DNA of 64,000 bases, from assembly GCA_040981125.1 (NCBI GenBank), contig JANRMQ010000003.1:124001-188000 (forward strand), in the 5' to 3' direction. The notes under the pieces are model-generated. The model did not search any database. It had not been told where the DNA came from and saw nothing but the letters and a program-made list of their open reading frames with translations. Origin of the DNA: DASSBQ01 sp040981125. Lineage in GTDB: Bacteria; Nitrospirota; Nitrospiria; Nitrospirales; Nitrospiraceae. Below are positions 18,012 to 26,620 of this stretch, piece by piece; the first letter of the stretch is position 1, and each line of letters begins with the position of its first letter. The position numbers and the translations under genes are program-made.

Positions 18012-18908
18012 CTATTTGAGGGCTTCGGCGCCGCCCACGATGTCCATGAGCTCTTTGGTGATCGCTGCTTGTCTGGTCTTATTGTAGTAGATCGTCAATT
18101 TCTTGATGAGTTCGCCGGCGTTTCGTGTCGCGCCGTCCATGGCCGCCATGCGGGCCCCCTGTTCGGCGGCCGATGACTCCAGCAGAACGCGGTACGCTTG
18201 GACGTGGAAATTGCGGTGCAGGAGGTCCGCAAGCAGTTCGTCCTCGTTCGGCTCATAGAGGTAAGCCCCGGGAGTGGCATCGGTGGGTTGATCCACCTCA
18301 TTGAGGTCGGAGATCTCGACGACCCAGTCGATCGGAAGAAGCCGTTCCACGACGACCCGTTGCTGAATGACGGATTTGAACTCGTTGTAGATGACATAGA
18401 CCGCATCGATTTGGCCCGCGACATAATCGTCGATGGCTCGAATTTCCGAGCCCAACAGCATTCCGTGCTCGAAAGTTAATTTCTCAAAAATATCCACGAC
18501 CTCCCGGCGCACCTTCCAGGCGCGTCTCCGAAAAAAGTCGCGACCTTTCCTCCCGATCACCGCCACCTCGACCTGCTTGCCATGGGCTTGGAATTCTTTC
18601 AGTGCCGCCGCTGCCGTGCGGAGGATGTTCGCATTGAAAGCCCCGCATAACCCTCGATCGCTCGTCACAACGGCGACGACGATGCGGTTGCCCTCCCGCT
18701 TCCGGAGCAAGGGGTGTGCGTCTCGGTTGACACGCCGGCTGAGGTTGCGAATCGCATCCCGCATTTTGTGGGCGTAGGGCCGTGCCGCAAGGATGCGGTC
18801 CTGCATGCGCCGCAACTTCGAGGCGGCTACCATCTTCATGGCCTTCGTGATCTTCTGGGTTTTCTTGACGGAATCGATTTTCCGTTTGACGGATTGAAGA
18901 CTTGGCAT
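18012..18908 (-). CDS. atpG: F1 ATP synthase gamma subunit
   Basis: The 298-residue protein is a full-length F-type gamma subunit. The N-terminal coiled-coil helix is clear (MPSLQSVKRKIDSVKKTQKI, then MKMVAASKLRRMQ), the Rossmann-like middle has VVTSDRGLCGAFNANI, and the conserved C-terminal helix is RMAAMDGATRNAGELIKKLT, YNKTRQAAITKELMDIVGGAEAL. It forms the rotor shaft in F1. No other atp gene lies next to it; both flanks are unrelated plus-strand genes. It is either a split-off member of the atp operon or an extra copy. Confidence 0.95.
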   Translation of the reverse strand: MPSLQSVKRKIDSVKKTQKITKAMKMVAASKLRRMQDRILAARPYAHKMRDAIRNLSRRVNRDAHPLLRKREGNRIVVAVVTSDRGLCGAFNANILRTAAAALKEFQAHGKQVEVAVIGRKGRDFFRRRAWKVRREVVDIFEKLTFEHGMLLGSEIRAIDDYVAGQIDAVYVIYNEFKSVIQQRVVVERLLPIDWVVEISDLNEVDQPTDATPGAYLYEPNEDELLADLLHRNFHVQAYRVLLESSAAEQGARMAAMDGATRNAGELIKKLTIYYNKTRQAAITKELMDIVGGAEALK

Positions 18909-19320
18909 ATGCGTGATCCCGATGAATACATGGGCCCGGAGACCATCATTGGACGTCTCCGCGCCAGCGAAGCCGAAAGCTTAGCACATCATGGATGATC
19001 TGCGTCAAGCGAACCGACCGATCCACATCGCGCTCCGCGCGCCGAAAGGCGCCTCGATCCTGATCGGCGGTGAGAATGTGGTGCCGAAGGGCACGCCGTG
19101 CTCGAAAAATGACCGACTTTGCCCATTGTGTCCGAAGCGGGACGTGGAAAGGCCATACGGGGGACGCGCATCCGGAACGTCATCAATATGCCATTGGCCC
19201 TACTTCACTTTTGACAGTTTATAATTCTACGATTCCCTGCTACAACCTTACCGGGCGCGGGATGTCGATGCGGCATTGACCGCTTCGTCTACTCTTCATC
19301 TTTTAAAAAGGAGTCCTCGA
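18909..19320. other. Promoter region between atpG and the Spy-like gene
   Basis: This region of 412 bp has no convincing gene; an open frame at 18991-19224 has no family resemblance. It holds the atpG promoter side and, at 19202-19246, a site of the shared dyad/-10 class described elsewhere. Confidence 0.5.
19202..19246 (+). promoter_or_regulatory. Shared dyad promoter, half-site form, for the Spy-like gene
   Basis: The proximal arm TTGACAG (19211-19217) is intact; the distal arm is degenerate (ACTTCA). A TACAAC hexamer starts 23 bases after the arm (19241). The first downstream gene is at 19321. Confidence 0.6.
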
Positions 19321-19794
19321 ATGAAGGCGTTTCCCATTTGGCTATGCATCGGCATTCTTCTCGTCGGCATCAGCGGCGTTGCGCAGAGTGCCGAAAACAC
19401 CAATGCCGAGATCTTGCTTCAGAAGATCAAGGCAGACAAAAAGCTCTTAGTGGCGAGTAACATGGACCTCACGGACGAGGAAGGCAAGAAATTCTGGCCT
19501 CTCTATAGCGAGTATCAGAAGGAGTTGGAGCACATCAACCATAGCCTGGGCAAGGCGATTCAAGAATACGCCGAAGCATATAATAAGGGCCCTCTTTCAA
19601 ACGACGAGGCGACCAAGCTCATGGATCAGGCGCTTGCGGTGGAGGAAGCCGAAGTTAAGATGAAGCGCACGTATGCCGACAAGATCGGAAAGGTGCTTCC
19701 GGCGGCCAAGACCGCCCGTTATATCCAAATCGAGAACAAGATTCGGGCAATGTTAAAAGCGGAGCTTGCGCAGGATATTCCTCTCGTGCACTGA
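19321..19794 (+). CDS. Periplasmic Spy/CpxP-like helical protein (paralogue 1)
   Basis: ATG 19321 follows AAAAAGGAG with good spacing. The 157-residue product has a signal peptide cleaved after VAQSAE and an all-helical mature part: EILLQKIKADKKLLVASNMDLT, then FWPLYSEYQKE, and a C-terminal IQIENKIRAMLKAELAQDIPLVH. Three further genes here (25065, 25567, 55341) share FWP(L/V)Y..Y and the terminal (I/V)PLV. The fold type recalls Spy and CpxP periplasmic stress chaperones, but without the LTxxQ motif I cannot confirm that family. The shared dyad promoter lies about 80 bases upstream. Confidence 0.7.
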   Translation: MKAFPIWLCIGILLVGISGVAQSAENTNAEILLQKIKADKKLLVASNMDLTDEEGKKFWPLYSEYQKELEHINHSLGKAIQEYAEAYNKGPLSNDEATKLMDQALAVEEAEVKMKRTYADKIGKVLPAAKTARYIQIENKIRAMLKAELAQDIPLVH

Positions 19795-19822
19795 AGGAAG
19801 AGCGCCCGTCGCTTGCCGGTAC

Positions 19823-19868
19823 CTGTCAGTTCTAACAGTATTGCTCCGTTTGAACCCGCTGGTACGAT
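19823..19868 (+). promoter_or_regulatory. Shared dyad promoter for the DUF4136 lipoprotein
   Basis: CTGTCAGTTCTAACAG at 19823-19838 is followed after 24 bases by TACGAT (19863-19868). The next gene starts at 19908. Confidence 0.75.
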
Positions 19869-19907
19869 GCCGGCAGGTGATATGGACGACGGAGGAGGAT
19901 GCCGCTG

Positions 19908-20474
19908 ATGCTGCACCACGCGTATGCCGGCCTTGCCGCGCTGCTATTCGTCTGTGCCATGGGTTGCACCAGCATCGATGTCAAGACCGACTTTGATCGG
20001 ACGGCAGACTTCAATAAGTTCCAGACCTTCGCCTTTGCAGGCATGACCGATCTGAATCAGACCGGTGTCTTGAGTAATAGCCTCATGCGCAAACGGATTG
20101 AAGGCGCTGTCGCGCGAGAGCTCGCCAAGAAAGGACTGAGAGAAGTCGAGGTGGCCCAGAATCCGGATCTCTTGGTTCACTATTGGATGGGGGTGAAAGA
20201 TAAGCAAAGAATCGACACGACGGGTCCTGCGATGGGAGCCTATGGCTGGCATGGTCGGTACGGTTACGGAGCGGGCTACAGCGGCGTCTCCACCTATGAA
20301 TACCGGCAGGGCACGTTGATCATGGATCTGATTGAGGGCATGAAGAAGGAATTGGTCTGGCGTGCAACCATCGTGGCGAATCTGGAAGACAATCCGGCAG
20401 AAAACATTGAACTGGGCAATGAGGCCATCGCCAGGGCCTTCGAAAAGTATCCACCGGCAACGTCCAAGCGCTGA
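19908..20474 (+). CDS. DUF4136 lipoprotein (paralogue 1)
   Basis: Two ATGs lie close together; the one at 19908 has a GGAGGAGG element at about 9 bases, while ATG 19899 abuts it, so 19908 is preferred. The 188-residue protein has a signal with lipobox VCAMGC. The DUF4136 domain follows: VKTDFDRTADFNKFQTFAF, then a Gly/Tyr-rich loop (AYGWHGRYGYGAGY), YRQGTLIMDLIEG and KELVWRATIVANL. The role of DUF4136 proteins is unknown; they are probably outer- or inner-membrane-anchored periplasmic lipoproteins. The closest paralogue in the window is at 49084 (same FAFAGMTDLNQ segment); more diverged ones are at 62879 and 63449. Confidence 0.88.
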   Translation: MLHHAYAGLAALLFVCAMGCTSIDVKTDFDRTADFNKFQTFAFAGMTDLNQTGVLSNSLMRKRIEGAVARELAKKGLREVEVAQNPDLLVHYWMGVKDKQRIDTTGPAMGAYGWHGRYGYGAGYSGVSTYEYRQGTLIMDLIEGMKKELVWRATIVANLEDNPAENIELGNEAIARAFEKYPPATSKR

Positions 20475-20619
20475 CGATTCGTGTTTCGTCCGGAACGCGA
20501 CGCCGCTTCCTTTCACTGCAGTTACGCGATGCGGCGGCGTAGCCGGGCGGCAGGTAGAATATCAAGGCGCTCCTGCCGATTCTGTGATGAGGCGCTCAGG
20601 CCAACGGAGGAGAGTCAGG

Positions 20620-21060
20620 ATGGGATATTTGGCTCGCGTAATCCAAGGCGCGGTTTTGCTGGCCGCGATGGGGAGTAGCGTTGTTGCTTGCAGTACGGTT
20701 GAACGTTCCGGAACCGCACACTTTGAACCGATACCGGTCACCGAGGTCGGCAGTGTCGCTGGAATGTGGGAGGGATTATTGGAGCAGTCTGCAGCCAGAC
20801 GTGACGATTGGGTACGCCTCAGGATTCACCGGGATGGAAAATATCATTTCGAAGCAGCACGGACGATCGGCATGTTCAGCGGCGACGGACAACTTGAAGT
20901 GGAAAATGGGAAGCTTATCGCGAAAGGCGAAAGAGGCGCCGTGACCTTCCAGCTTTATCGCAATCCCGATGACGACGCCCGCGTTCTCAAGGGCGAAGGA
21001 AAAGGCCGCGACGGGCTGACGTACCGTACAGAATTGACGCCCGTCCATGGTCATCGTTAG
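20620..21060 (+). CDS. Small lipoprotein of unknown function
   Basis: ATG 20620 has a GGAGGAG site. The 146-residue product has a lipobox (SVVAC) and a beta-rich mature domain: VAGMWEGLLEQSAARRDDWVRLRIHRDGKYHFEAARTIG, then DGQLEVENGKLIAKGERGAVTFQLY. It is a paralogue of the gene at 54826 (shared W-EG-L, then FxAA.T, and a G.(L/V)..(V/E).G(K/R)LI pattern). The extended beta pattern suggests a small lipocalin- or META-like barrel; no family is claimed. It follows the DUF4136 gene by 145 bases on the same strand. Confidence 0.7.
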   Translation: MGYLARVIQGAVLLAAMGSSVVACSTVERSGTAHFEPIPVTEVGSVAGMWEGLLEQSAARRDDWVRLRIHRDGKYHFEAARTIGMFSGDGQLEVENGKLIAKGERGAVTFQLYRNPDDDARVLKGEGKGRDGLTYRTELTPVHGHR

Positions 21061-21385
21061 GTCGATGGAGGATCGATGGAGGACCGAGGGGACTCACGCT
21101 CGGCCGCCATCGTCGTCGGGCCACGGCCGGCCTGATATCTCGATCACGGGACGCAAGATCTAGGCTGACATTCTCCTGCGTAAAGTCTGGCAGTACCCGG
21201 ACGAATCAGCTCGCAGCGCGCTGTTCGCCCTGGCGATCGCAATACCGGCCGGACTCCGTTCCGATACGCCCATGAGCCAGACGGCATCGATGTAAGCTCG
21301 GCAATCGCATCCCTTTCTGCTTGGAGACTTGCCCCAGCTTGCGCATGCTTCCGGCTCAGCTTCCCAAGCCAGACCCACGTGTTGA
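21061..21385. other. Intergenic region without recognised gene
   Basis: This 325-bp stretch separates convergent genes. An open frame on the minus strand (21160-21378) has no family resemblance or ribosome site. No repeat or terminator was clear. Confidence 0.5.
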
Positions 21386-24121
21386 TCAGCGCTTCCCGTC
21401 GTCCTTCAGGAATGCCGCGCCTTTTCCACCCTCAAGAATGGACTTGGCATCGAGCAACCCAAAGAGCTCGATTAGCTTCGCGACACAACCGGTCCATCCC
21501 GTCTGATGGCTCGCGCCGAGGCCCGCTCCGTTGTCGCCGTGGAAGTACTCGTAGAAGAAGATGTTGTCCCGCCAGTGAGGATCATTTTGAAATTTGTCCG
21601 CCCCGCCGAACACGGGCCGGCGGCCTTGGCTGTCCCGCAGGAAAGTTTTGGTCAGCCGTTCAGTGATCTCCTTGGCAACGTCAAACAGATTCATCAGACG
21701 CCCGGACCCGGTCGGACATTCGATCTTAAAATTGTCCCCGTAATAGAGATAGAACTGCAGCAGGGCCCGGATGATCAGCACGTTGACCGGTACCCACACA
21801 GGTCCTCGCCAATTGGAATTGCCCCCGAACATCCCGGTGTCCGATTCGGCCGGGAGATATCCCACGCTATATCCCGACCCGTTCACATAGAATGTATAGG
21901 GGTTACGCTCGTGAAACTTTGAGACGGATCGAAGCCCGTACGGTCCGAGAAATTCATTCTCGTCCAGCATGATGGTCAGGATGCGCCGAAGGCGGTCGGG
22001 ATGGAGGAGCGCCATGATGCCCCGGCCACCTACCCCGAGATGCTTTTCTCCGGTGGGATGAATCCACTGGAGGACCTCGGGCATCCGTTGACCTCTCTCT
22101 CGGAGATGCTTCATCGCACGCGGCACCCGTTCACGTTGCCACGGTTCAATCACCGTCGTCGCGCAGAGCGGCAACAATCCCACCATCGATCGAACCTTGA
22201 GTCGGGTCGAGCCACCATCCGGGAAACGGAGTAAATCGTAATAGAATCCGTCCTTCTCATCCCACATGCCCTCCGAGCCGGTCCCGTTCATGCCGGCAGC
22301 AATCCAGAGAAAATGTTCGGCAAATTTGGCGACCATGTCATCGTACATAGAGTCATGAGCCGCCAGTTCGATGGCCAATTCCACCATGTTTTGGCTGAAG
22401 AGCGCCATCCAAGCCGTCCCATCGGCCTGCTCAAGGTATCCTCCGGTCGGGAGCGGCGAACTGCGATCGAACACCCCGATGTTGTCCAATCCGAGAAATC
22501 CGCCCTCGAACACATTTTTCCCGTTGCGGTCCTTGCGATTGACCCACCAGGTGAAGTTGAGCGTCAGTTTGGCAAATGCCGCCTTGAGAAAGTCGAGGTC
22601 CGCCTCGCCCTTGCGTCCGATATCCATCCGATGGAGAAAGAGCGTCGCCCAGGCGTGAACGGGCGGATTGACATCGCTGAAATTCCATTCATACGCGGGC
22701 ACTTGTCCATTCGGATGCTGGTACTGGCCGGTGAGCATGAGCTTCAACTGATCACGGGCAAAGTCCGGATCGACGACCGACAGAGCGGTCGTATGAAAGG
22801 CCAGGTCCCATGCGGCGTACCAAGGATACTCCCATTTGTCCGGCATGGAGATGATGTCGTTGTTCACCATATGAAACCAATCGCGGTTTCGGACCACATT
22901 GCGTCCTCTCCGCAACGGATGGGCATGATGTTCCTCCAGCCATCGGTCGGCATCAAAGTAGTAGTACTGTTTGCTCCAGAGCATCCCGGCAAGCCCTTGA
23001 CGCATGACATTGGCGCGGTCGGCGTCCGCCCGCACAGCCGGGGGAGTCACCGCGTCATAAAATTCATCGGCTTCCTTCTGTCGTTCCTTGAAGCGGGCAT
23101 CAAAATCTGCAAACGCATCGCGGCCGGCGGCAGGGGCGGCCGTCGATAACCGAAGGCGAATTGTCTGGTGACTGCGCGGATTGACGGTTATTTGCTGATG
23201 GACGGAGGCCTTCGTGCCGGTCGCCTCCGGATTCACCGCATCCTTTCGACCATGGACGACATAGTCGTTGATCCCGTCCTTGACATAGGAGCCGGCATTG
23301 GAGCCGCCAAAGAGCTTGGCATTGTTCGTTTCGTTGTCCGTGAACAGGAGGGGAACCGTTCCGTCGCAGTATAAATAGTAGTCGGGAAGCGATTCCTGGA
23401 AGAGCGGATCCGTATGATGAGCATGGATCGCCGCCCCTTTATTCGTTTTCACCCCCTTGAGGATCGGTTTCGTCCCTCCATACGCCCAGGACCAAGTGTT
23501 GCGGAACCAGAGGGTCGGCAATACATGCAGCGTCGCCTTTTCCGGCCCACGATTATGGACCGTAATCCGAATCAATAGATCCTCCGGTTCGGCCTTGGCA
23601 TACTCCACGAAGACGTCAAAATACCGGTCCTCATTAAAAATGCCGGTATCGAGCAACTCATACTCCATATCCCGGCGCGACCGGCTCCTGTTGGTCGCCA
23701 CCAGGTCGCCGTAGGGAAAGGCGGCCTGCGGGTACTTATACAGATATTTCATGTACGAATGGGTGGGTGTGCTGTCGAGATAGAAATAATACTCTTTGGC
23801 ATCCTCCCCATGATTCCCTTCGCTATTGGTCAACCCAAAGATCCGCTCCTTGAGAATGGGATCTTTCCCATTCCATAAGGCGAGGGCAAAACAGAGCACT
23901 TGATGATCGTCCGAGATGCCGGCGAGGCCGTCTTCACCCCACCGATAGGCCCGGGAACGGGACTGCTCATGGCTGAAATAGTCCCAGGCGTTGCCCTCGT
24001 CGCTGTAGTCTTCGCGAACGGTTCCCCACTGTCGCTCGCTCAGGTACGGCCCCCATTTCTTCCATGACGCCGTATTCAGTTTGCTCTCTTCAAGACGACG
24101 ATGCTCTGCCGTGCGTGCCAT
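21386..24121 (-). CDS. GH63 (MGH1-like) glycoside hydrolase
   Basis: The 911-residue cytosolic protein has no signal peptide. The N-terminal region (WGPYLSERQWGTVREDYS, then KDPILKERIFGLTNSEGNHGEDAKEYYFYLDSTPTHSYMK) and the (alpha/alpha)6-type part (FRNTWSW, WYAAWDLAFHT, NGQVPAYEWNFSDVNPPVHAW, GYLPAESDTGMFGGNSNWRGPVW) are those of bacterial GH63-family enzymes often labelled glucosidase. GH63 also includes mannosyl/glucosylglycerate hydrolases, which would connect to the glycosylglycerate pathway upstream. The likely substrate is therefore a glucoside or glycosylglycerate; sequence alone does not decide. It has its own dyad promoter at 24180-24224. Confidence 0.85.
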   Translation of the reverse strand: MARTAEHRRLEESKLNTASWKKWGPYLSERQWGTVREDYSDEGNAWDYFSHEQSRSRAYRWGEDGLAGISDDHQVLCFALALWNGKDPILKERIFGLTNSEGNHGEDAKEYYFYLDSTPTHSYMKYLYKYPQAAFPYGDLVATNRSRSRRDMEYELLDTGIFNEDRYFDVFVEYAKAEPEDLLIRITVHNRGPEKATLHVLPTLWFRNTWSWAYGGTKPILKGVKTNKGAAIHAHHTDPLFQESLPDYYLYCDGTVPLLFTDNETNNAKLFGGSNAGSYVKDGINDYVVHGRKDAVNPEATGTKASVHQQITVNPRSHQTIRLRLSTAAPAAGRDAFADFDARFKERQKEADEFYDAVTPPAVRADADRANVMRQGLAGMLWSKQYYYFDADRWLEEHHAHPLRRGRNVVRNRDWFHMVNNDIISMPDKWEYPWYAAWDLAFHTTALSVVDPDFARDQLKLMLTGQYQHPNGQVPAYEWNFSDVNPPVHAWATLFLHRMDIGRKGEADLDFLKAAFAKLTLNFTWWVNRKDRNGKNVFEGGFLGLDNIGVFDRSSPLPTGGYLEQADGTAWMALFSQNMVELAIELAAHDSMYDDMVAKFAEHFLWIAAGMNGTGSEGMWDEKDGFYYDLLRFPDGGSTRLKVRSMVGLLPLCATTVIEPWQRERVPRAMKHLRERGQRMPEVLQWIHPTGEKHLGVGGRGIMALLHPDRLRRILTIMLDENEFLGPYGLRSVSKFHERNPYTFYVNGSGYSVGYLPAESDTGMFGGNSNWRGPVWVPVNVLIIRALLQFYLYYGDNFKIECPTGSGRLMNLFDVAKEITERLTKTFLRDSQGRRPVFGGADKFQNDPHWRDNIFFYEYFHGDNGAGLGASHQTGWTGCVAKLIELFGLLDAKSILEGGKGAAFLKDDGKR

Positions 24122-24179
24122 GTGCCACCTCCTCGAATACGCTACGAAGGAACTGTCTTGACCGTAAGATACGCTTGGT

Positions 24180-24224
24180 CATGTACCATGGGAACAAGCA
24201 ACCCAGTACTGTCAATTTTGACAG
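24180..24224 (-). promoter_or_regulatory. Shared dyad promoter for the GH63 gene
   Basis: Read on the minus strand, CTGTCAAAATTGACAG (24209-24224) is a perfect 16-bp dyad followed after 23 bases by TACATG (24180-24185). The GH63 start is at 24121. Confidence 0.8.
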
Positions 24225-24235
24225 GCGAGGCAATT

Positions 24236-25084
24236 TCAACGACGGATCGTGTCTTTATCAGCCGGGGGTGAGGTTTCCCTGCCTAAATCGTCGGATTTCT
24301 CTTTCGGCATCGCCTCTTGAATCAAGTCGTTAAGAAAAGTATTGAGCGGGGTATATTGGGAAGCGGTTTTGCCATGCAACAGGTCGGATATCATGCTCCC
24401 TAACGTCGCGCGGGCGATATCCTCAAGGTAGACGGGGTCCTGGGACACGGCCTCGTTCGCCATGTTTGTTTCGGCGACAGAGGTCCACACGAGTTCTCCG
24501 CTGTCCGCGTCCCATAACTGGAGGGAGAGCCGCATGATGCTTGAACGAGTCTGCGACACGCGTACGTCGAAGGCGGGAATTTTCCAACGATCCGTCATGG
24601 TCTGGACGAGGAAGGCGAGACGAGGCTGGAATACATATCGAGCGCCGAGCGCGGCGGCAACCGGTCGCAATAGACTTCGGTCAAAAATGTTGCTTTGCTC
24701 ATGGGCCTGCATCAATGTGATGTACCCTTCGGCCAATCCCTGCTGGTTGATGCGCGTCACGGTATCTTTGGGAGAAACCGTGCGCCATTTCGGGGCAAGT
24801 TTCCGAAGAATGTCATCGAGATAGTAGGAAAGGGCCGCCTCGTTCCCGCGAAGACCTGGAGCAGTTACTGCGGGGAACAGGGCCACGGCCCGCTCTTCAA
24901 ACACGTCATGATCAAAAGAGGCAGGCAGAGGAGTCGAATTGGTTCGGGACTGCCAACCGTAGATTGAACTCGCGCATCCGCTGCAAACCATGAGGATGCC
25001 CGCCAAGCCGATCCATCCGGAAAGCCATGCGATTGAAGTGTGATTGGTCTGTTGACCGGCCCGATCACTTGACAAGCGGTACGA
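24236..25084 (-). CDS. Lipoprotein of unknown function
   Basis: The 282-residue protein has a lipobox (LMVCSGC) and a mature part with an alpha/beta pattern: ERAVALFPAVTAPGLRGNEAALSYYLDDILRKLAPKWRTVSP, then AAALGARYVFQPRLAFL, MRLSLQLWDADSGELVWTS and LLHGKTASQ. The phrase 'sLQLWDADSGELVW' recalls lipoproteins whose domain reports on a cellular or phage-like state, but no family is claimed. The start is set at the second ATG (25084) to limit overlap with the upstream stop at 25065; a start at 25114 is also open. It is the last gene of a minus-strand operon 27052-24236. Confidence 0.65.
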   Translation of the reverse strand, partial: SYRLSSDRAGQQTNHTSIAWLSGWIGLAGILMVCSGCASSIYGWQSRTNSTPLPASFDHDVFEERAVALFPAVTAPGLRGNEAALSYYLDDILRKLAPKWRTVSPKDTVTRINQQGLAEGYITLMQAHEQSNIFDRSLLRPVAAALGARYVFQPRLAFLVQTMTDRWKIPAFDVRVSQTRSSIMRLSLQLWDADSGELVWTSVAETNMANEAVSQDPVYLEDIARATLGSMISDLLHGKTASQYTPLNTFLNDLIQEAMPKEKSDDLGRETSPPADKDTIRR

Positions 25085-25547
25085 CATTGGCGAGGTCGGC
25101 TTCAATGGCGGCATTCAGTTTCTGTTGGAGCTGAAACAGCCTTACGATCTTTCTGCCCGGCAAAATCTGTCGGAATCGCCCGATGTACTGATAGTGCAGT
25201 TGAACAGTCTCTTCCTTCCACTGGAGAAAATCGGTCAGGAGCTGTTCCGCCTGCTGATCAGAGAGGTGGTCTGAGTTTCCGGCATAAGACCGAATCAGCT
25301 GAGCGAAGCGATCATTGGTTCGAGCCGAATCGGCGCGATACTCCTCGTACACCGGCCAGAAAGCGGCCTCTTCCCGAGGGTCTAATTGGAGAAATGTCCT
25401 GACGGCGTCCGCGTGCTTGGCCTGTATGATGACACGCTTGTCCTCCAATAGGTCTGCCATGGCATGAAATGTGGTCAAAGGCCATTGCGATAAGGACCAT
25501 ATGCCAAGGACGGCGGCGATTGCAATTCTGCACAGTTTTATCGGCAT
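25065..25547 (-). CDS. Periplasmic Spy/CpxP-like helical protein (paralogue 2)
   Basis: The 160-residue exported protein has a signal peptide (KLCRIAIAAVLGIWSLSQWPL) and a helical mature part: FWPVYEEYRADSARTNDRFAQ, then FRQILPGRKIVRLFQLQQKLNAAIEADLANVVPLVK. It matches paralogues at 19321, 25567 and 55341 in the FWPxY motif, the (I/V)LPxxK.(A/V)R and the closing (I/V)PLV. It is located 19 bases after the next paralogue upstream, in an operon, and overlaps the next gene's start slightly. Confidence 0.72.
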   Translation of the reverse strand: MPIKLCRIAIAAVLGIWSLSQWPLTTFHAMADLLEDKRVIIQAKHADAVRTFLQLDPREEAAFWPVYEEYRADSARTNDRFAQLIRSYAGNSDHLSDQQAEQLLTDFLQWKEETVQLHYQYIGRFRQILPGRKIVRLFQLQQKLNAAIEADLANVVPLVK

Positions 25548-25566
25548 GCCGGCAAGGATCTCCCAC

Positions 25567-26043
25567 TCAATCTACAAGAGGGACCTTCGTCGCCAGTTCA
25601 TAACGCACGACGGCATCCATCTTGTTCTCAAGTTGGAACAAGCGGGCCACCTGCTTCAACGGCAGGATTTTTCGGAACCGTTTGAGATACTCATACTGGA
25701 GCCTGATTCTTTCTTGCTCGAAAGTAAGATAGTCATCCAACATATTGTCGGCTTCGCGATCGCTGATGACGCCATGCTCAGCGATGAGGTGTTCCAAAAT
25801 CGTCACCATGCGGTCGTCCGCCGCCGCTATGGCGGAGCGGTAGTCCCGGTAGACAGGCCAGAAGGCATGGCTCTGTGACTCATTGAGTTCCATGAATTTG
25901 GCCACGATTGCCTGTCTATTTTTTTGAATGGCCGATCGGGTCAGCGCTATTTGTGACCAGTCGGCAGCCATCAGGGTCGTGCCGAACATGAGCATGAGCC
26001 CAATCCAGCCGGCCAAACCGGCAAATCTTCCGTTTGTCAGCAT
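25567..26043 (-). CDS. Periplasmic Spy/CpxP-like helical protein (paralogue 3)
   Basis: The chosen ATG at 26043 begins MLTNGRFAGLAGWIGLMLMF, a signal peptide; the frame is open further upstream (to 26115) into the LEA2 gene. The 158-residue product has FWPVYRDYRSA, FRKILPLKQVARLFQLENKMDAVVRYELATKVPLVD, aligned over its length with paralogues 1, 2 and 4. It is in operon with the LEA2 lipoprotein, starting 19 bases after it. Confidence 0.72.
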   Translation of the reverse strand: MLTNGRFAGLAGWIGLMLMFGTTLMAADWSQIALTRSAIQKNRQAIVAKFMELNESQSHAFWPVYRDYRSAIAAADDRMVTILEHLIAEHGVISDREADNMLDDYLTFEQERIRLQYEYLKRFRKILPLKQVARLFQLENKMDAVVRYELATKVPLVD

Positions 26044-26062
26044 CGAGGTCGGTTTCCGAACG

Positions 26063-26566
26063 TTATTGCTGCTCAGGTTGTTGCGCAAAACCCAGATCGA
26101 CTTCACCCTTCTCATCGAACGGCAATTTGAACGTGCCGGGCCTTTCTACGAAGGCAGTGCCTTTGATGCGATAGGTCACCTTCCCGCCTGCCCCCGTTTT
26201 GTTCAGGTCTTGAACCTGCCGAAGAAAACTGCTGATGCCGGTGATGACTTCGACGTTGACGACCTGTGAGCCAAACCGAGGGATGACGACTGTTTCTCCG
26301 GTCATGCCGTTGGCGAACTCTTTCTCGTTCAAGTCGATGTCGAACCGCATTCCGTTCAGGCCCAGTTCCTTCTCATTCGGATTTGCGATTCGAAGCTGGA
26401 CGTCGAAACGTTGTTCGAACAGGGCGAAATCCTTGGGCGAGATATTCGCAATGGATATCTTCGGCGCCTCGACGCCGGGAGGTGCTGTGGCACAAGCTGC
26501 GAAGAGAATCCCGATCATCAGAATGCAGGACGCAAAGCGATTGTATTGTGACGAAGGATGGTTCAT
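26063..26566 (-). CDS. LEA type 2 (WHy-domain) lipoprotein
   Basis: A 167-residue lipoprotein (signal with AACAT: lipobox LFAAC). The mature part is a Water-stress/Hypersensitive (WHy) LEA2 fold: ISIANISPKDFALFEQRFDVQLRIANPNEKELGLNGM, then NGMTGETVVIPRFGSQVVNVEV and GKVTYRIKGTAFV. LEA2 proteins are linked to desiccation and osmotic stress; an anchored periplasmic form fits with the stress-type neighbours. An AGAGG element precedes the ATG. Second gene of the minus-strand operon starting at 27052. Confidence 0.88.
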   Translation of the reverse strand: MNHPSSQYNRFASCILMIGILFAACATAPPGVEAPKISIANISPKDFALFEQRFDVQLRIANPNEKELGLNGMRFDIDLNEKEFANGMTGETVVIPRFGSQVVNVEVITGISSFLRQVQDLNKTGAGGKVTYRIKGTAFVERPGTFKLPFDEKGEVDLGFAQQPEQQ

Positions 26567-26620
26567 CTTGCGGCCTCTCAGGCTCGCGCGAAGCGATTGT
26601 GTCGCCGTTGAGCTGGTGCC

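Noticed and set aside
18991..19224. Plus-strand ORF next to atpG
   Set aside because: It would overlap the dyad promoter and has no recognisable domain.
21160..21378. Minus-strand ORF of 72 codons in the gap before the GH63 gene
   Set aside because: No ribosome site, no family resemblance and a composition like random high-GC frame.
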